The notes: generated by a model not told the origin, from the sequence alone. A DNA stretch of 36,686 nt from Methanoregula sp. (GCA_030651815.1 JAUSBW010000202.1:1-36686), one strand, 5' to 3'; numbered from the stretch's first letter, positions 1 through 7,587 are shown. Made by a program: numbers and translations.

Positions 1-102
1 ACTTCAACCGGATCAGTAGGGTGGGGCACACCCGAATTTGCGCTCATGGAAATTAGATCCTCTGTTCCGGCATCGACCGCCGGAGTAAGTTCTGGTCGAT
101 GA
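1..102 (+). CDS. tnpB: TnpB C-terminus (IS200/IS605 family), cut by window edge
   Basis: Frame 1 is open from the first base and stops at TGA 100-102, giving the last 33 residues of a longer protein (ending VSSGR). The short Ser/Thr/Gly-rich tail, followed within about 10 bases by a CCC..GGG end hairpin, is the usual 3' arrangement of TnpB genes in IS200/IS605 (IS1341-type) elements. TnpB proteins are RNA-guided nucleases that use the right-end transcript as guide RNA. The RuvC and zinc-finger domains would lie left of the window, so activity cannot be judged. The call rests on the end structure more than on the 33 residues themselves. Confidence 0.6.
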   Translation, partial: TSTGSVGWGTPEFALMEIRSSVPASTAGVSSGR

Positions 103-140
103 AGTGAGAATCCCTCGACTTTAGTCGTGGGAGTGTCAAC
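1..140 (+). mobile_element. Right end of an IS200/IS605 (IS1341-like) element
   Basis: The end consists of the tnpB 3' tail plus an imperfect hairpin at 112-131: CCC, a T-T mismatch, CGAC paired with GTCG, then GGG, followed by GTGTCAAC. Such subterminal hairpins are recognised by TnpA in this family. The cut point is probably within or just after TCAAC (136-140). No target duplication is expected. The left end and TAM lie outside the window. Sequence just right of the end reads as a TBP gene, so the element appears to have inserted into that gene. Confidence 0.65.
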
Positions 141-160
141 ACATGAAAGAGCCGAAAATC
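30..160 (+). ncRNA. Possible omega/reRNA of TnpB with guide segment
   Basis: In IS200/IS605 elements the guide RNA overlaps the tnpB 3' end and the right-end hairpin and reads into flanking DNA, whose first 16-20 bases act as the guide. By analogy the scaffold would end near 140 and the guide would begin with ACATGAAAGAGCCG. The 5' limit given is arbitrary. What is seen is only the tnpB tail and the hairpin; the RNA is inferred from family knowledge. Confidence 0.35.
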
Positions 161-313
161 ACGGTATTGCTCTTTTCTTCGGGGAAAGTGGTAATGACGG
201 GCATTACCGTCATGGAGGAATTCCAAAAAGGTCTTGAGGTTCTCATCAGCCAGGTAAACGGTTTGGGGTTCAGAACTTCTCCCGTGCCCGATGTTTCCGT
301 CAAAAATTCCTGT
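143..313 (+). pseudogene. TATA-binding protein (TBP) gene fragment
   Basis: The 57 residues in this frame match the end of the first TBP repeat and the start of the second: KEPKITVLLFSSGKVVMTG corresponds to the family pattern L-K-x-P-K-x-x-x-L-I-F-S-S-G-K-x-V-x-T-G, then a helix (EEFQKGLEVLISQVNGLGF), then PVPDVSVKNSC matching the linker P-E-V-x-V-Q-N-I-V. The part before KEPK is replaced by the IS200/IS605 end, and everything after the first strand of repeat 2 is missing because the frame runs into the 3' end of the kinase gene at 313. A TBP lacking most of both halves cannot form the DNA-binding saddle, so this is a remnant of a TBP paralogue. The frame stays open to 706, but that part is antisense to the kinase. 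Confidence 0.7.
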
Positions 314-2145
314 TACCGGTTACCTCTGCTGTCATATTCCATTACGCCTGTTTTTTCAGGCAAGGAAATGATAAAGACCGTCCCGCCATCCTTTTCACAT
401 ATAATTTTTCCGTCCAGCTGGTCGACAAGGCTGTTTACGAGACGGAACCCGAGCGATTCAAGGTTCTTCCAGTCCAGATCGGGGGGCATGCCGATCCCGT
501 CATCCCCCACTTCCAGCCGGATAGACCCGTTATCATATCCGCTACTTATCCGGATCGTCCCGCTCCGGTCATCCGGGAATGCATGTTTGAGTGAATTGGA
601 TACCAGTTCGTTGATGACAAGGCCAAGCGGTATCGCGGTGTTGATGTCCAGCAGGATCTTTCCCAATTCGAGCTTCAGCGCCACCTTGCGTGTATCGATC
701 GCATAAAACGAAAAGAGCCGGGTTGCAAGGAATCGGATGTAATCCGCAAAATCGATCAGGGAGAGACTCTCCGACTGGTAGAGCTTCTCGTGCACAAGGG
801 ACATTGCCCGCACCCGGTTCTGCGTCTCGGCCATTACCTGCTTTAACAGGGGATCATCGAGTTTGCGCATCTGGAGGTTGACAAGGCTGATGATGATCTG
901 GAGGTTGTTCTTGACCCGGTGGTGGACTTCCCGCAGGAGGATGCCCTTCTCTTCAAGCGATGCCTCCAGCTCCTGCGTGCGGGATCTGACCTTCAGTTCA
1001 AGTTCCTCGGTGAAGTGTCTTTGTAACTCCTCTGCCTGCCGCTGCTCCGTTACATCACGGATCGTTCCCTGGTAGCTTTGAATGTGCCCTTCTTTGTCTT
1101 TGATCGCAACCGATGTTATGAGAGTTTGTATGATGGTGCCATCTTTTTTCCGCAGCCTGACCGGGTAGTCCTTGGAATGCCCGTGCTCGTTGATGGAACT
1201 GAGGTACCGGGCTCTCTCATTCGGATCTGCATACCGGTCCCCCACGCGGCCTGCCTGCAGTTCTTCCCTGCTGCCATATCCGAAAAACGTTACTGCCTCG
1301 TCATTAAATTCAATCCAGTGCCCGTCGGGGGATGTGATGAATACGCAATCCCGTGAAGTGCTGAAGAACGCACGGTACCGCTCCTCGCTTTTTTTCAGCG
1401 CCTCCTCCGCACGCTCGGGATCCGTGACATCGATGCCGATGGCGATGAAACGGGACGGCCTGCCGGAGGGGGCGTCGGGTAGATTCCTTGTGTTCCACAG
1501 GATAACTTTCTGCGAGCCGTTTTTCGATAGGACCGTTGTCCTGAAGTTCTCCAGAAAGAGGTTCTTTGAAATGATCTCCGTGATTTTTTTGGTGATCTCT
1601 TTCCGGTAACCCGCATCCGGGTAAAGGTATTTCCAGACTTCGGTTTTACCGATCACTTCGTTTGCAGAATAACCGCTCATCTCCTCTGCTGCGGTATTCC
1701 ATTCCAGAACCCTTCCTGCAGAATCGAGCACCATCAGCCACACATTCGCGTTCTGGATGATGCTCTGCCGGACCTGAGCGGTTTTTTTGAGTTCATCCTG
1801 TACCTGCACGAGATGTTCCGAGAGATACACGATGAGCGCCGCGATCGCGATAAAAATCGCAACACGTATGATCGCACCCTCAATCAGGAATATATCGCCG
1901 GGCTGGTATGCCGCTACAAGAGCGAGATACGCCATGCTTAACAGGATACAGAAGAAAAAACCCTTTTTCCGGTAATGATACGCGAGGAGCACGATGGGGA
2001 TGTAGTACAAATGCATGAAGATAATCGTGATGCCGTTTGAGAGGCACCATGCGGTGATGATGAGGACTGCGCAGGAGGTAAAAAGAATAACTGCCCTCCA
2101 GATATTCTCAGTTAATGAAAATGCAGACCGGCCAGTATCACTCAT
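313..2145 (-). CDS. Membrane PAS-PAS-HisKA_2 sensor histidine kinase
   Basis: 610 residues. Three or four hydrophobic segments lie within residues 18-108, followed by a short coiled linker, PAS 1 (about 125-245), PAS 2 (about 255-370) and a second coiled coil (370-400). The HisKA_2 dimerisation box REVHHRVKNNLQ has the likely phospho-acceptor His near 409. A HATPase domain follows, with N-box NELVSNSLKHAF, G1 DDGIGMP and G2 SLGFRLVNSLVDQL. It should autophosphorylate in response to a PAS-sensed signal and pass phosphate to a separate receiver, since it has none of its own. The ATG at 2145 has AGGATGG upstream and lies 42 bases after the receiver-kinase gene, so the two are probably co-transcribed and arose by duplication. 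The signal is unknown. Confidence 0.9.
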   Translation of the reverse strand: MSDTGRSAFSLTENIWRAVILFTSCAVLIITAWCLSNGITIIFMHLYYIPIVLLAYHYRKKGFFFCILLSMAYLALVAAYQPGDIFLIEGAIIRVAIFIAIAALIVYLSEHLVQVQDELKKTAQVRQSIIQNANVWLMVLDSAGRVLEWNTAAEEMSGYSANEVIGKTEVWKYLYPDAGYRKEITKKITEIISKNLFLENFRTTVLSKNGSQKVILWNTRNLPDAPSGRPSRFIAIGIDVTDPERAEEALKKSEERYRAFFSTSRDCVFITSPDGHWIEFNDEAVTFFGYGSREELQAGRVGDRYADPNERARYLSSINEHGHSKDYPVRLRKKDGTIIQTLITSVAIKDKEGHIQSYQGTIRDVTEQRQAEELQRHFTEELELKVRSRTQELEASLEEKGILLREVHHRVKNNLQIIISLVNLQMRKLDDPLLKQVMAETQNRVRAMSLVHEKLYQSESLSLIDFADYIRFLATRLFSFYAIDTRKVALKLELGKILLDINTAIPLGLVINELVSNSLKHAFPDDRSGTIRISSGYDNGSIRLEVGDDGIGMPPDLDWKNLESLGFRLVNSLVDQLDGKIICEKDGGTVFIISLPEKTGVMEYDSRGNR

Positions 2146-2187
2146 AACCCACCATCCTTACGGTATAACCAGCCCGGGGAAGTGTGC

Positions 2188-4077
2188 TCATACGGAGGGC
2201 TCCTTCTCGTGCAGCACCATCATGAATGCGGTTCCGGAACTCCTATCGAGATCAATCGTCCCGTTCATCTGGTCGACGAGTGAAGTAACCAGCCGGAGCC
2301 CCAGCGACGGTGTGTTCGTCCAGTCAAGATCGCCCGGAATCCCGATCCCGTCGTCTTTGAAAAGGATGGTCAGCGTGTGACCTTCCTTTTTCACGCTGAT
2401 GAAAACCTCCCCTTTCCTCTCTTCCGGGAATGCATATTTCAGGGAGTTCGAGATCAGTTCATTCATGATGAGTCCGAGCGGTATCGCGGCATTGATATCG
2501 ACATCAACATCACGGATATCCAGACTGAACCTGATCCCCCGGCTCTTGGCATCGTAGAACTGGAAGAGGCCGGTGCCGAGGAACCTGATATAGTCGTTAA
2601 GACTGATGTGGGAAATGTCTTCTGATCTATACAATTTTTCATGAACCAGCGCCATTGCCCTGACCCGGTTCTGGCTCTCCTTTATGGCGGCGAGTGTCGG
2701 TTCATCTGTTATGTAGCGGGACTGGAGGTTTAAGAGACTTGCAATGATCTGGAGGTTGTTCTTGACCCGGTGGTGGACTTCTTTTAAGAGCATCACCTTT
2801 TCATCATAGGATGCCCGGAGTTTTCCCTCGGCATCGAGGCGCTGGGCGATCTCCTCTTCGAGCCCTTCGTTTGCCTTCATGAGGGCTTCGGTCCGGTCTT
2901 TGACCCGCTGTTCAAGTACAATGTTCAGTGAGCGGATCTCAGATTCCATGAGTTTGCGGTCGGTGACATCAATGAGCGATGCAATACTCTTCTTCGTTCC
3001 CGAAATCATACTGTTGGTGAGAAAGATAGTGCGGACTTCCCCGTTCCGTGTCAGAAAGCGAAATTCGTAGTGGGTAAGAGCTTTCTCATGCGTTTCACGC
3101 CGGAGCCGGTGCTGGACGAGCATCCGTTCCAGGTCTTCTTTAACCACAAATTCGGTCCAGCTCTTCTTCCCGTCAATCTCCTCACCGGTATAGCCAGAGA
3201 GCTGCCAGAACCCGGTGTTTGAAAAACCGATGGTAGTATCCTCCTCGATGACGACCATCGCGGTACCGGTGTGCTCGAATATTGCCCGGTACCGTTCCTC
3301 GCTCTGTCGGAGCGCTTCTTCGGTCTTCTTCTGGAGGGTGATGTCATGAGAGATTATCATCACCAAGGCGACCTCACCGTCATCAGACAGTATCGGAACT
3401 CCAACAGATTCATGGTAAAACTCGCGACCGGCGATTATCAGCCTGCCCTTGTAGCGCTCCGGTTGCTTTGTCTTGATGACAGCCTCAAATTTTTCCATCA
3501 GTAATTTACTCTCTTCAGGCGAGGGGAAATCGAAAAATATCCTGCCCAGCACCTCATCCTCTCTCATCTGTGTTATTCTGACAACAGACTCGTTCACGAA
3601 CTGGATCCTGCCCTGAAGGTCAAGGATGATAACCGAATCCGGATTTGATTCAACCAGCATCCTGTAACGCTGTTCACTCTCCCGCAGTGCATCTTTTTCC
3701 TGCCTGCGCCCGACCGCACTCCTGATCTTGTGCATCAGCTCGGTATACTGTGACTTTGGTTCCCCCCCTTTCTGGAGATAAAAATCTGCCCCGTTCTCGA
3801 ACGCCTGGATGACTACTTCTTCCCGCCCTTTTCCGGTAAAGAGAATGAACGGGATATGGCCGTGATGCTCACGGACGTATTTGAGGAACTCAATGCCATC
3901 CATACCCGGTATCTGGTAGTCGGAAACAACCGCATCATAGTTTGCTGTTTTCAGTTTCTGAAGGGCGAGTTCTCCTGATTCGGCCGTGTCAACGGTAAAA
4001 TCCCCATTGTCCTCGAGATAGCGTTTCGTTAGCGCAAGATGCGGCTCTTCATCATCTACACACAGTACAGATATCAC
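2188..4077 (-). CDS. Receiver-PAS-PAS-HisKA_2 hybrid histidine kinase
   Basis: 629 residues and no membrane segment, so cytoplasmic. The N-terminal receiver domain (1-120) has acidic residues D8/D9, phospho-acceptor D53 in VVSDYQIPGMDG, the conserved Thr of LFTGKG and Lys of YLQKGG. Two PAS domains follow (about 135-250 and 260-375), then a coiled coil, the HisKA_2 box KEVHHRVKNNLQ and a HATPase with NELISNSLKYAF and DDGIGIP. Its catalytic half closely resembles that of the kinase encoded downstream (same HHRVKNNLQ and DYIRFL motifs). The start is GTG at 4077 with no clear ribosome site; an AT-rich TATA-like stretch lies about 45 bases upstream. It probably receives phosphate from a partner kinase and relays it onward. 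Confidence 0.9.
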   Translation of the reverse strand: MISVLCVDDEEPHLALTKRYLEDNGDFTVDTAESGELALQKLKTANYDAVVSDYQIPGMDGIEFLKYVREHHGHIPFILFTGKGREEVVIQAFENGADFYLQKGGEPKSQYTELMHKIRSAVGRRQEKDALRESEQRYRMLVESNPDSVIILDLQGRIQFVNESVVRITQMREDEVLGRIFFDFPSPEESKLLMEKFEAVIKTKQPERYKGRLIIAGREFYHESVGVPILSDDGEVALVMIISHDITLQKKTEEALRQSEERYRAIFEHTGTAMVVIEEDTTIGFSNTGFWQLSGYTGEEIDGKKSWTEFVVKEDLERMLVQHRLRRETHEKALTHYEFRFLTRNGEVRTIFLTNSMISGTKKSIASLIDVTDRKLMESEIRSLNIVLEQRVKDRTEALMKANEGLEEEIAQRLDAEGKLRASYDEKVMLLKEVHHRVKNNLQIIASLLNLQSRYITDEPTLAAIKESQNRVRAMALVHEKLYRSEDISHISLNDYIRFLGTGLFQFYDAKSRGIRFSLDIRDVDVDINAAIPLGLIMNELISNSLKYAFPEERKGEVFISVKKEGHTLTILFKDDGIGIPGDLDWTNTPSLGLRLVTSLVDQMNGTIDLDRSSGTAFMMVLHEKEPSV

Positions 4078-4514
4078 GGAACATCTACAATCAATTAATG
4101 GGGATAAAAGAAGAAATATTTATCTGCCCGGTGTGGCCGTAAATAGGGGGGAAAATGATTGGATTGGCGTTTTCATGTTTAGTGGATCAAAAAGGAATTG
4201 GCAAAAACAATTATCACTCTGAGCGGGAATCCACTTCATGAAGGTTCTTGGTATACTTCCTGGTCTGGCATTAATCGTGTCAGCAGTAACAGCACTTCAG
4301 CTCCCGGTGGTGCCGAATCTCTCCGGTTTTCGCAGTCCGGACCTGACAAAAGGCTCTGTTTTCGAAAATGGGCAGCGGTGCAAGGCGGGTTGTGGACCCG
4401 GTGATAAGCTCAGCAGATTGTTGGGATTATTACGGGGATGGTGGTGTGAGACGAACTATCCCTCATTTCCCCTTCGTCGGAGTGACCTGGAATCAGGGGG
4501 TCCGGACCCTGATA
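4078..4514. other. Intergenic region, no convincing gene
   Basis: The left part carries the promoter of the hybrid kinase: on the minus strand, GATAAATATTTC lies 4115-4126. An ATG frame at 4238-4522 begins with a signal-peptide-like stretch (MKVLGILPGLALIVSAVTAL) but soon becomes Gly/Arg/Trp-rich, lacks a ribosome site and runs into the conserved non-coding element, so I do not call it. A perfect-arm hairpin TCAGGG..CCCTGA at 4493-4512 could be a terminator or mark the edge of the conserved element. Confidence 0.5.
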
Positions 4515-4781
4515 GCAAATAAGCCCATTTCAGGCTATTTTACCCGTTTTTGTACGTTAGTCAATCCCGGAAAACCCCGATAATTCCCTCTTTTCAGTTC
4601 CTGTGGAAAATAAGCCCAAATATCGTTTTAATTGCTAAAATAAGGCAGGAAAGCCCCTCTCCTAAAGCCCGCCAAAGGCCTTTAAATCGATGCTGTTTTT
4701 GCCACTTAGTTTATGCCATCGGACCCAGGAAACCCTGCCGGAATGCGAGTATGAGGGTCTTTTTCCGGGGGTCTGAAAAAA
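4515..4781 (+). repeat. Conserved 267-bp non-coding element, copy A
   Basis: This stretch is colinear with the reverse complement of 31264-31528. Blocks shared in the same order and nearly the same spacing are AAGCCCA, CCGGAAAACCCC, GTGRAAATAAGYCCA, TGCYAAAATA, GCCAA-GG-CCTTTAAATCG, TGTTTTT-CCAC-TA-TTT, ATCKGAC, GAAAC-CTG, GGTC-TTTTTCCGGGGG and GTCTGAAAAA. Copy A has AAATAAGCC pairing with GGCTATTT near its left end. The TTTTTC..GAAAAA arms at the right end can form a stem in both copies. Open frames are not conserved between copies, which argues against coding. TTTAAATCG could be a TATA box with ATG 4713 about 30 bases on, a possible leaderless 13-codon frame. It may be an ncRNA gene, a recombination site or a repeat family. 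Confidence 0.6.
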
Positions 4782-4813
4782 GAGTAATTTTCAGGGGGTA
4801 TTACCCCAAATAT

Positions 4814-5286
4814 TCAACGTTTTTGAGCATTCTGCATCTGCAACAGTTCCCCTCTGACCCGGTCCATCATTGCCTGAAACTCCGGCTGGAGTTCTCCCTC
4901 GCGTCTTTGCCTGCATAACTTTATTCGCTGCTTCTTTTAGTGAGTTCGCATCCGCACGTATCACAAAATTCCCGTGTCGGACCGTTGACCGTGAAACACC
5001 GGGGGCACTGCCGCGCTTCAAGAGTCTTTGATCTCTCCTCTTTGGTAATGATCCCGGCCTTATCAGTTATTACCCGCTCCACATCGGAATCGACCCGGTG
5101 AAGGTACGTTGAAAACATTTTGCTGTTCAGGTTTCCCCAAAGCAATTTCTTTTCAATGGCCTCACCGTATCCCTGCCGGATGAGGATGGTTGCCCGTGTG
5201 TGCCGGAAGATATGCGGAGTCATGTGCTTTGTTATGCCCACTCTCCTGGCGATGACACGAATCTGCTTTGCCAATCCTGCATGTCG
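4814..5286 (-). pseudogene. Archaeal tyrosine recombinase, C-terminal remnant
   Basis: The frame from 5286 down to the stop at 4921 encodes the catalytic end of an XerD-like archaeal integrase: HIFRHTRAT (H-x-x-R), a GN-x-x-S box LLWGNLNSKMF in place of the usual LGH, and YLH with the nucleophile Tyr. A zinc ribbon CPRC...CDTCGCEL follows. A stop (TAG) at 5287-5289 and the missing Arg I half show that the N-terminus is lost. Beyond the ribbon the family's C-terminal helix is readable only by shifting frame twice: KEAANKVMQAK, then EGELQPEFQAMMDRVRGELL ending near 4814. So the gene is truncated and frameshifted. It sits between copy A of the non-coding element and the toxin-antitoxin pair. Confidence 0.75.
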
Positions 5287-5331
5287 CTAAACTGTCGTCG
5301 GCATAAAAATAATATGCCCCCGCCACTATCT

Positions 5332-5559
5332 ATGTTCATGAACGCGCAATCACGGATCATCCTTGACCCTTCGGTTCTTTCCGGCAAACCAATTATCCGG
5401 GGGACGAGAATCTCTGTTGATCTTGTTCTCGACCTCCTTGCATCGGGATGGGATGAAGCCACCATAGTAAAAGAGTATCCCGGGCTTTGCCGGGATGATA
5501 TACTCGCATGCATCCGGTATGCACAGGAGATTATCCATTCAGAACGGGTCAACTCATAA
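5332..5559 (+). CDS. DUF433 family antitoxin
   Basis: 75 residues from ATG 5332 (ATG 5338 is the alternative). The body IILDPSVLSGKPIIRGTRISVDLVLDLLASG is the DUF433 signature, a winged-helix-like domain usually acting as the antitoxin partner of PIN-like toxins. A TATA-like CATAAAAATAATAT lies 5302-5315, so the message is probably leaderless. The stop is 15 bases before the DUF5615 gene, with which it forms a pair. By analogy it should bind both the toxin and the operon promoter. Confidence 0.85.
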   Translation: MFMNAQSRIILDPSVLSGKPIIRGTRISVDLVLDLLASGWDEATIVKEYPGLCRDDILACIRYAQEIIHSERVNS

Positions 5560-5574
5560 GGGAAAGATCACCGG

Positions 5575-5925
5575 ATGAAACTCCTTGCTGATGAGAATGT
5601 CCCATCCTCGATCGTGAGGGCACTCGAAGAAGAAGGCTATGATATCCGGTCGATACGACTCGATGCACCCGGCATCTCTGGCATTGAGGTTATGCGGTAT
5701 GCACACAAGGATACGCGGGTCATCCTGACATTCGATTTGGACTTCGGAGAACTTGCCGTCAAGGACCGGGTGTACCCTTCAGCCGGAATTATTCTGTTGC
5801 GCTTGCATCAGATGAATCCACACCAAATGGCAGAATATACAAGGGGTGTCATCAAATCACGTCAAGACCGGGAAGGGCATCTTTCCGTCATAGAAAACGA
5901 CCGTATCCGGATGAGACAACTATAA
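5575..5925 (+). CDS. DUF5615 PIN-like toxin
   Basis: 116 residues, full family length. The N-terminus MKLLADENVPSSIVRALEEEGYDI has the DEN acidic motif, and VILTFDLDFGELA carries the second acidic cluster of the PIN-like fold (DUF5615, Mut7-C-like). Such proteins are predicted metal-dependent RNases and nearly always pair with DUF433 partners, as here. The ATG follows GGGAAAGATCACCGG, a modest ribosome site. It probably cleaves cellular RNA when the antitoxin is lost and may stabilise the adjacent mobile island. Nuclease activity is inferred from the fold, not visible. Confidence 0.85.
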   Translation: MKLLADENVPSSIVRALEEEGYDIRSIRLDAPGISGIEVMRYAHKDTRVILTFDLDFGELAVKDRVYPSAGIILLRLHQMNPHQMAEYTRGVIKSRQDREGHLSVIENDRIRMRQL

Positions 5926-5942
5926 GTAACGCGAATATTTTT

Positions 5943-5971
5943 CTCAAAATTCTTTGAGCGATAAAAAATCG
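5943..5971 (+). terminator. Double hairpin after the toxin gene
   Basis: CTCAAA-ATTC-TTTGAG (5943-5958) is a perfect 6-bp stem. It is followed at once by CGAT-AAAAA-ATCG (5959-5971) and then by a T-run at 5979-5984. Position and A/T runs suit transcription termination of the toxin-antitoxin operon; archaeal terminators rely mainly on the T-run. Confidence 0.4.
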
Positions 5972-5976
5972 TACGG

Positions 5977-6008
5977 GATTTTTTAAAATAAACACTAACA
6001 AGTGTTAG
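5977..6008. promoter_or_regulatory. Palindromic operator / left inverted end of the integrase island
   Basis: A GATTTTTTAAAATAAAC tract (a good TATA box) runs into the palindrome CTAACA-AG-TGTTAG at 5995-6008, about 21 bases before the integrase start. The repressor-type position between TATA box and transcription start suggests control of the integrase gene. The same T/A tract plus palindrome recurs inverted at 15255-15285, so it may instead be an element end or recombination site. Confidence 0.5.
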
Positions 6009-6029
6009 GATTTTTGAGAAACCATTAAT

Positions 6030-7370
6030 ATGTCAGGAGTTCCATACTCCTGTATGGTAAGGAAAGCAGACAAACCAAGTGAAGGGAACCCCCCCGTACC
6101 TAAACTGGTTAAGTTCCTGTCAGGGTATAGCAATGGCAGCACAAAGGCGGGATATAAGACCGCAATTGAGAGTTTCCTTCGGTGTATTTTTGGGATGAAG
6201 AAAGACGATATCAAATCGGGTAAGATACCCACCCCCGATTATAATGCACTTTTTGAAATGTATCTCCTAGAGAATCGGGACAACGATGCAGACTTTATCA
6301 GATTCTCTGAACATCTGATAGAAACCAGACCGGCATTATCAGCAAAGCAGTCTATGACCGCGATTAGGTACGCGATGACATATCACGGGGTAAACATCAG
6401 TAAGGGAACCAGTCAGGACATACGCCGTGAAACCATGAAGGGCAGCGCGGCAACGGTGGATCGGGTACTCAATACCAAGATTATCAATGCAGCACTTCAG
6501 CACACGACGATCCAAGGCAAAGCATTGTTCCTCTGTCTTGCATCATCGGGAGCAAGGTTGAACGAGATGCTATCGGTTAGTATCAATGATATAGACTTCA
6601 ACAGCCACCCGATTAAGATGACGTTCAGAGGAACGAACACCAAGAACGGACAGCAGAGATACACCTTCATATCCGATGAAGCAACGGCAGCGGTTCAGGA
6701 GTGGTTAAAGGTTCGCGGTCGGTATATCGAAATGAGCAATGCCAAAAGCAAGAAACTGATTGAGATGGGGCGTGCAAGTGTTAAGACTGCCAATGATACC
6801 CGCCTATTTCCGTTCAGTGATGCCAGCGTGACCGGATGGTGGAACGATGCACTATCAGCAAGCGGTGAATTGACAAAGGACGATGTGACCGGCAGAAACC
6901 AGCTAAGGATTCACGGATTTCGAAAATTCTTCTTATCGCAGATGAGCCTTATTGTCAGCAAGGAGATCCCGGAGATGCTCGCAGGTCACTCTGCTTATCT
7001 GTCAGGTTCATACAGAAGATACGACGATGAAACCGTTGGAGCAGAGTACTTGAAAGCGATGCACATGGTTTCCATCACTGGAAATAAACAGGTCAAAGAA
7101 TTAGAGAACGAATTGAAAGAGAAGATGCAGGAGCAGGCAGTCAAAACAGAAAAAAATACGGATGCACTGGTGATGGTCTTAAACGAGAACATGACCCTAA
7201 AAAATCAGATGCTAGGATTTGAGAGGGAAAATGCAGCGCTCCAAGCACGATTACAAACGATTGAGGAAACACAGACAACCACAATCAATATTGATGCAAT
7301 AATTGCTACGATGAAAGAGGAAATGATGACGGAAATTATGGCACGATTGCAGAAGAACCAAAAACAATAA
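6030..7370 (+). CDS. Tyrosine recombinase / integrase with C-terminal coiled coil
   Basis: 446 residues. After an N-terminal helical SAM-like DNA-binding region (about 20-135), the catalytic domain shows Arg I in ASSGARLNEML (near 176), the beta-hairpin Lys of NTKNGQQRYTF, H-x-x-R in HGFRKFF (near 295-298), LAGHS (His near 320) and the nucleophile Tyr in SYRRYDDE (327 or 330). All catalytic positions are present, so it should be active. Residues 350-446 form a long coiled coil (ELENELKEKMQEQ...) typical of integrases of archaeal plasmids and integrated elements. The start at ATG 6030 is chosen for its distance from the TATA box; ATG 6054 is possible. It probably integrates and excises the island to its right. 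Confidence 0.9.
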   Translation: MSGVPYSCMVRKADKPSEGNPPVPKLVKFLSGYSNGSTKAGYKTAIESFLRCIFGMKKDDIKSGKIPTPDYNALFEMYLLENRDNDADFIRFSEHLIETRPALSAKQSMTAIRYAMTYHGVNISKGTSQDIRRETMKGSAATVDRVLNTKIINAALQHTTIQGKALFLCLASSGARLNEMLSVSINDIDFNSHPIKMTFRGTNTKNGQQRYTFISDEATAAVQEWLKVRGRYIEMSNAKSKKLIEMGRASVKTANDTRLFPFSDASVTGWWNDALSASGELTKDDVTGRNQLRIHGFRKFFLSQMSLIVSKEIPEMLAGHSAYLSGSYRRYDDETVGAEYLKAMHMVSITGNKQVKELENELKEKMQEQAVKTEKNTDALVMVLNENMTLKNQMLGFERENAALQARLQTIEETQTTTINIDAIIATMKEEMMTEIMARLQKNQKQ

Positions 7371-7534
7371 TCTCTTTTTTAATGCGGCAGGTATCCGGTT
7401 TTCTTTCTTTTTCGGTTCAATTGCAAGATTGGTATGCGCAAATATGGACAAAATACCCCTCCCCCCCTATTAATATAACATGTTAGTGCTAAAACGGACT
7501 CTAAATTAAAATCAGCCTGATTAAATTCGTTTTT

Positions 7535-7560
7535 TCGATAAGTTTTATATGCCCGTTTTT
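7535..7560 (+). promoter_or_regulatory. Promoter of the small-gene operon
   Basis: AAGTTTTATATGCC (7541-7554) is a strong archaeal TATA box about 40 bases before the first operon start at 7588. The preceding stretch (7371-7535) holds the T-rich end of the integrase gene and no gene. Confidence 0.5.
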
Positions 7561-7587
7561 GGATATGCCTCTTTAAGGAAACGAAGT

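Noticed and set aside
143-706. 187-codon plus-strand frame as a whole gene
   Set aside because: Only residues 1-57 match TBP; the rest is antisense to the histidine kinase.
4238-4522. 94-codon frame with signal-like start
   Set aside because: No ribosome site, composition becomes random, and it runs into the conserved non-coding element.
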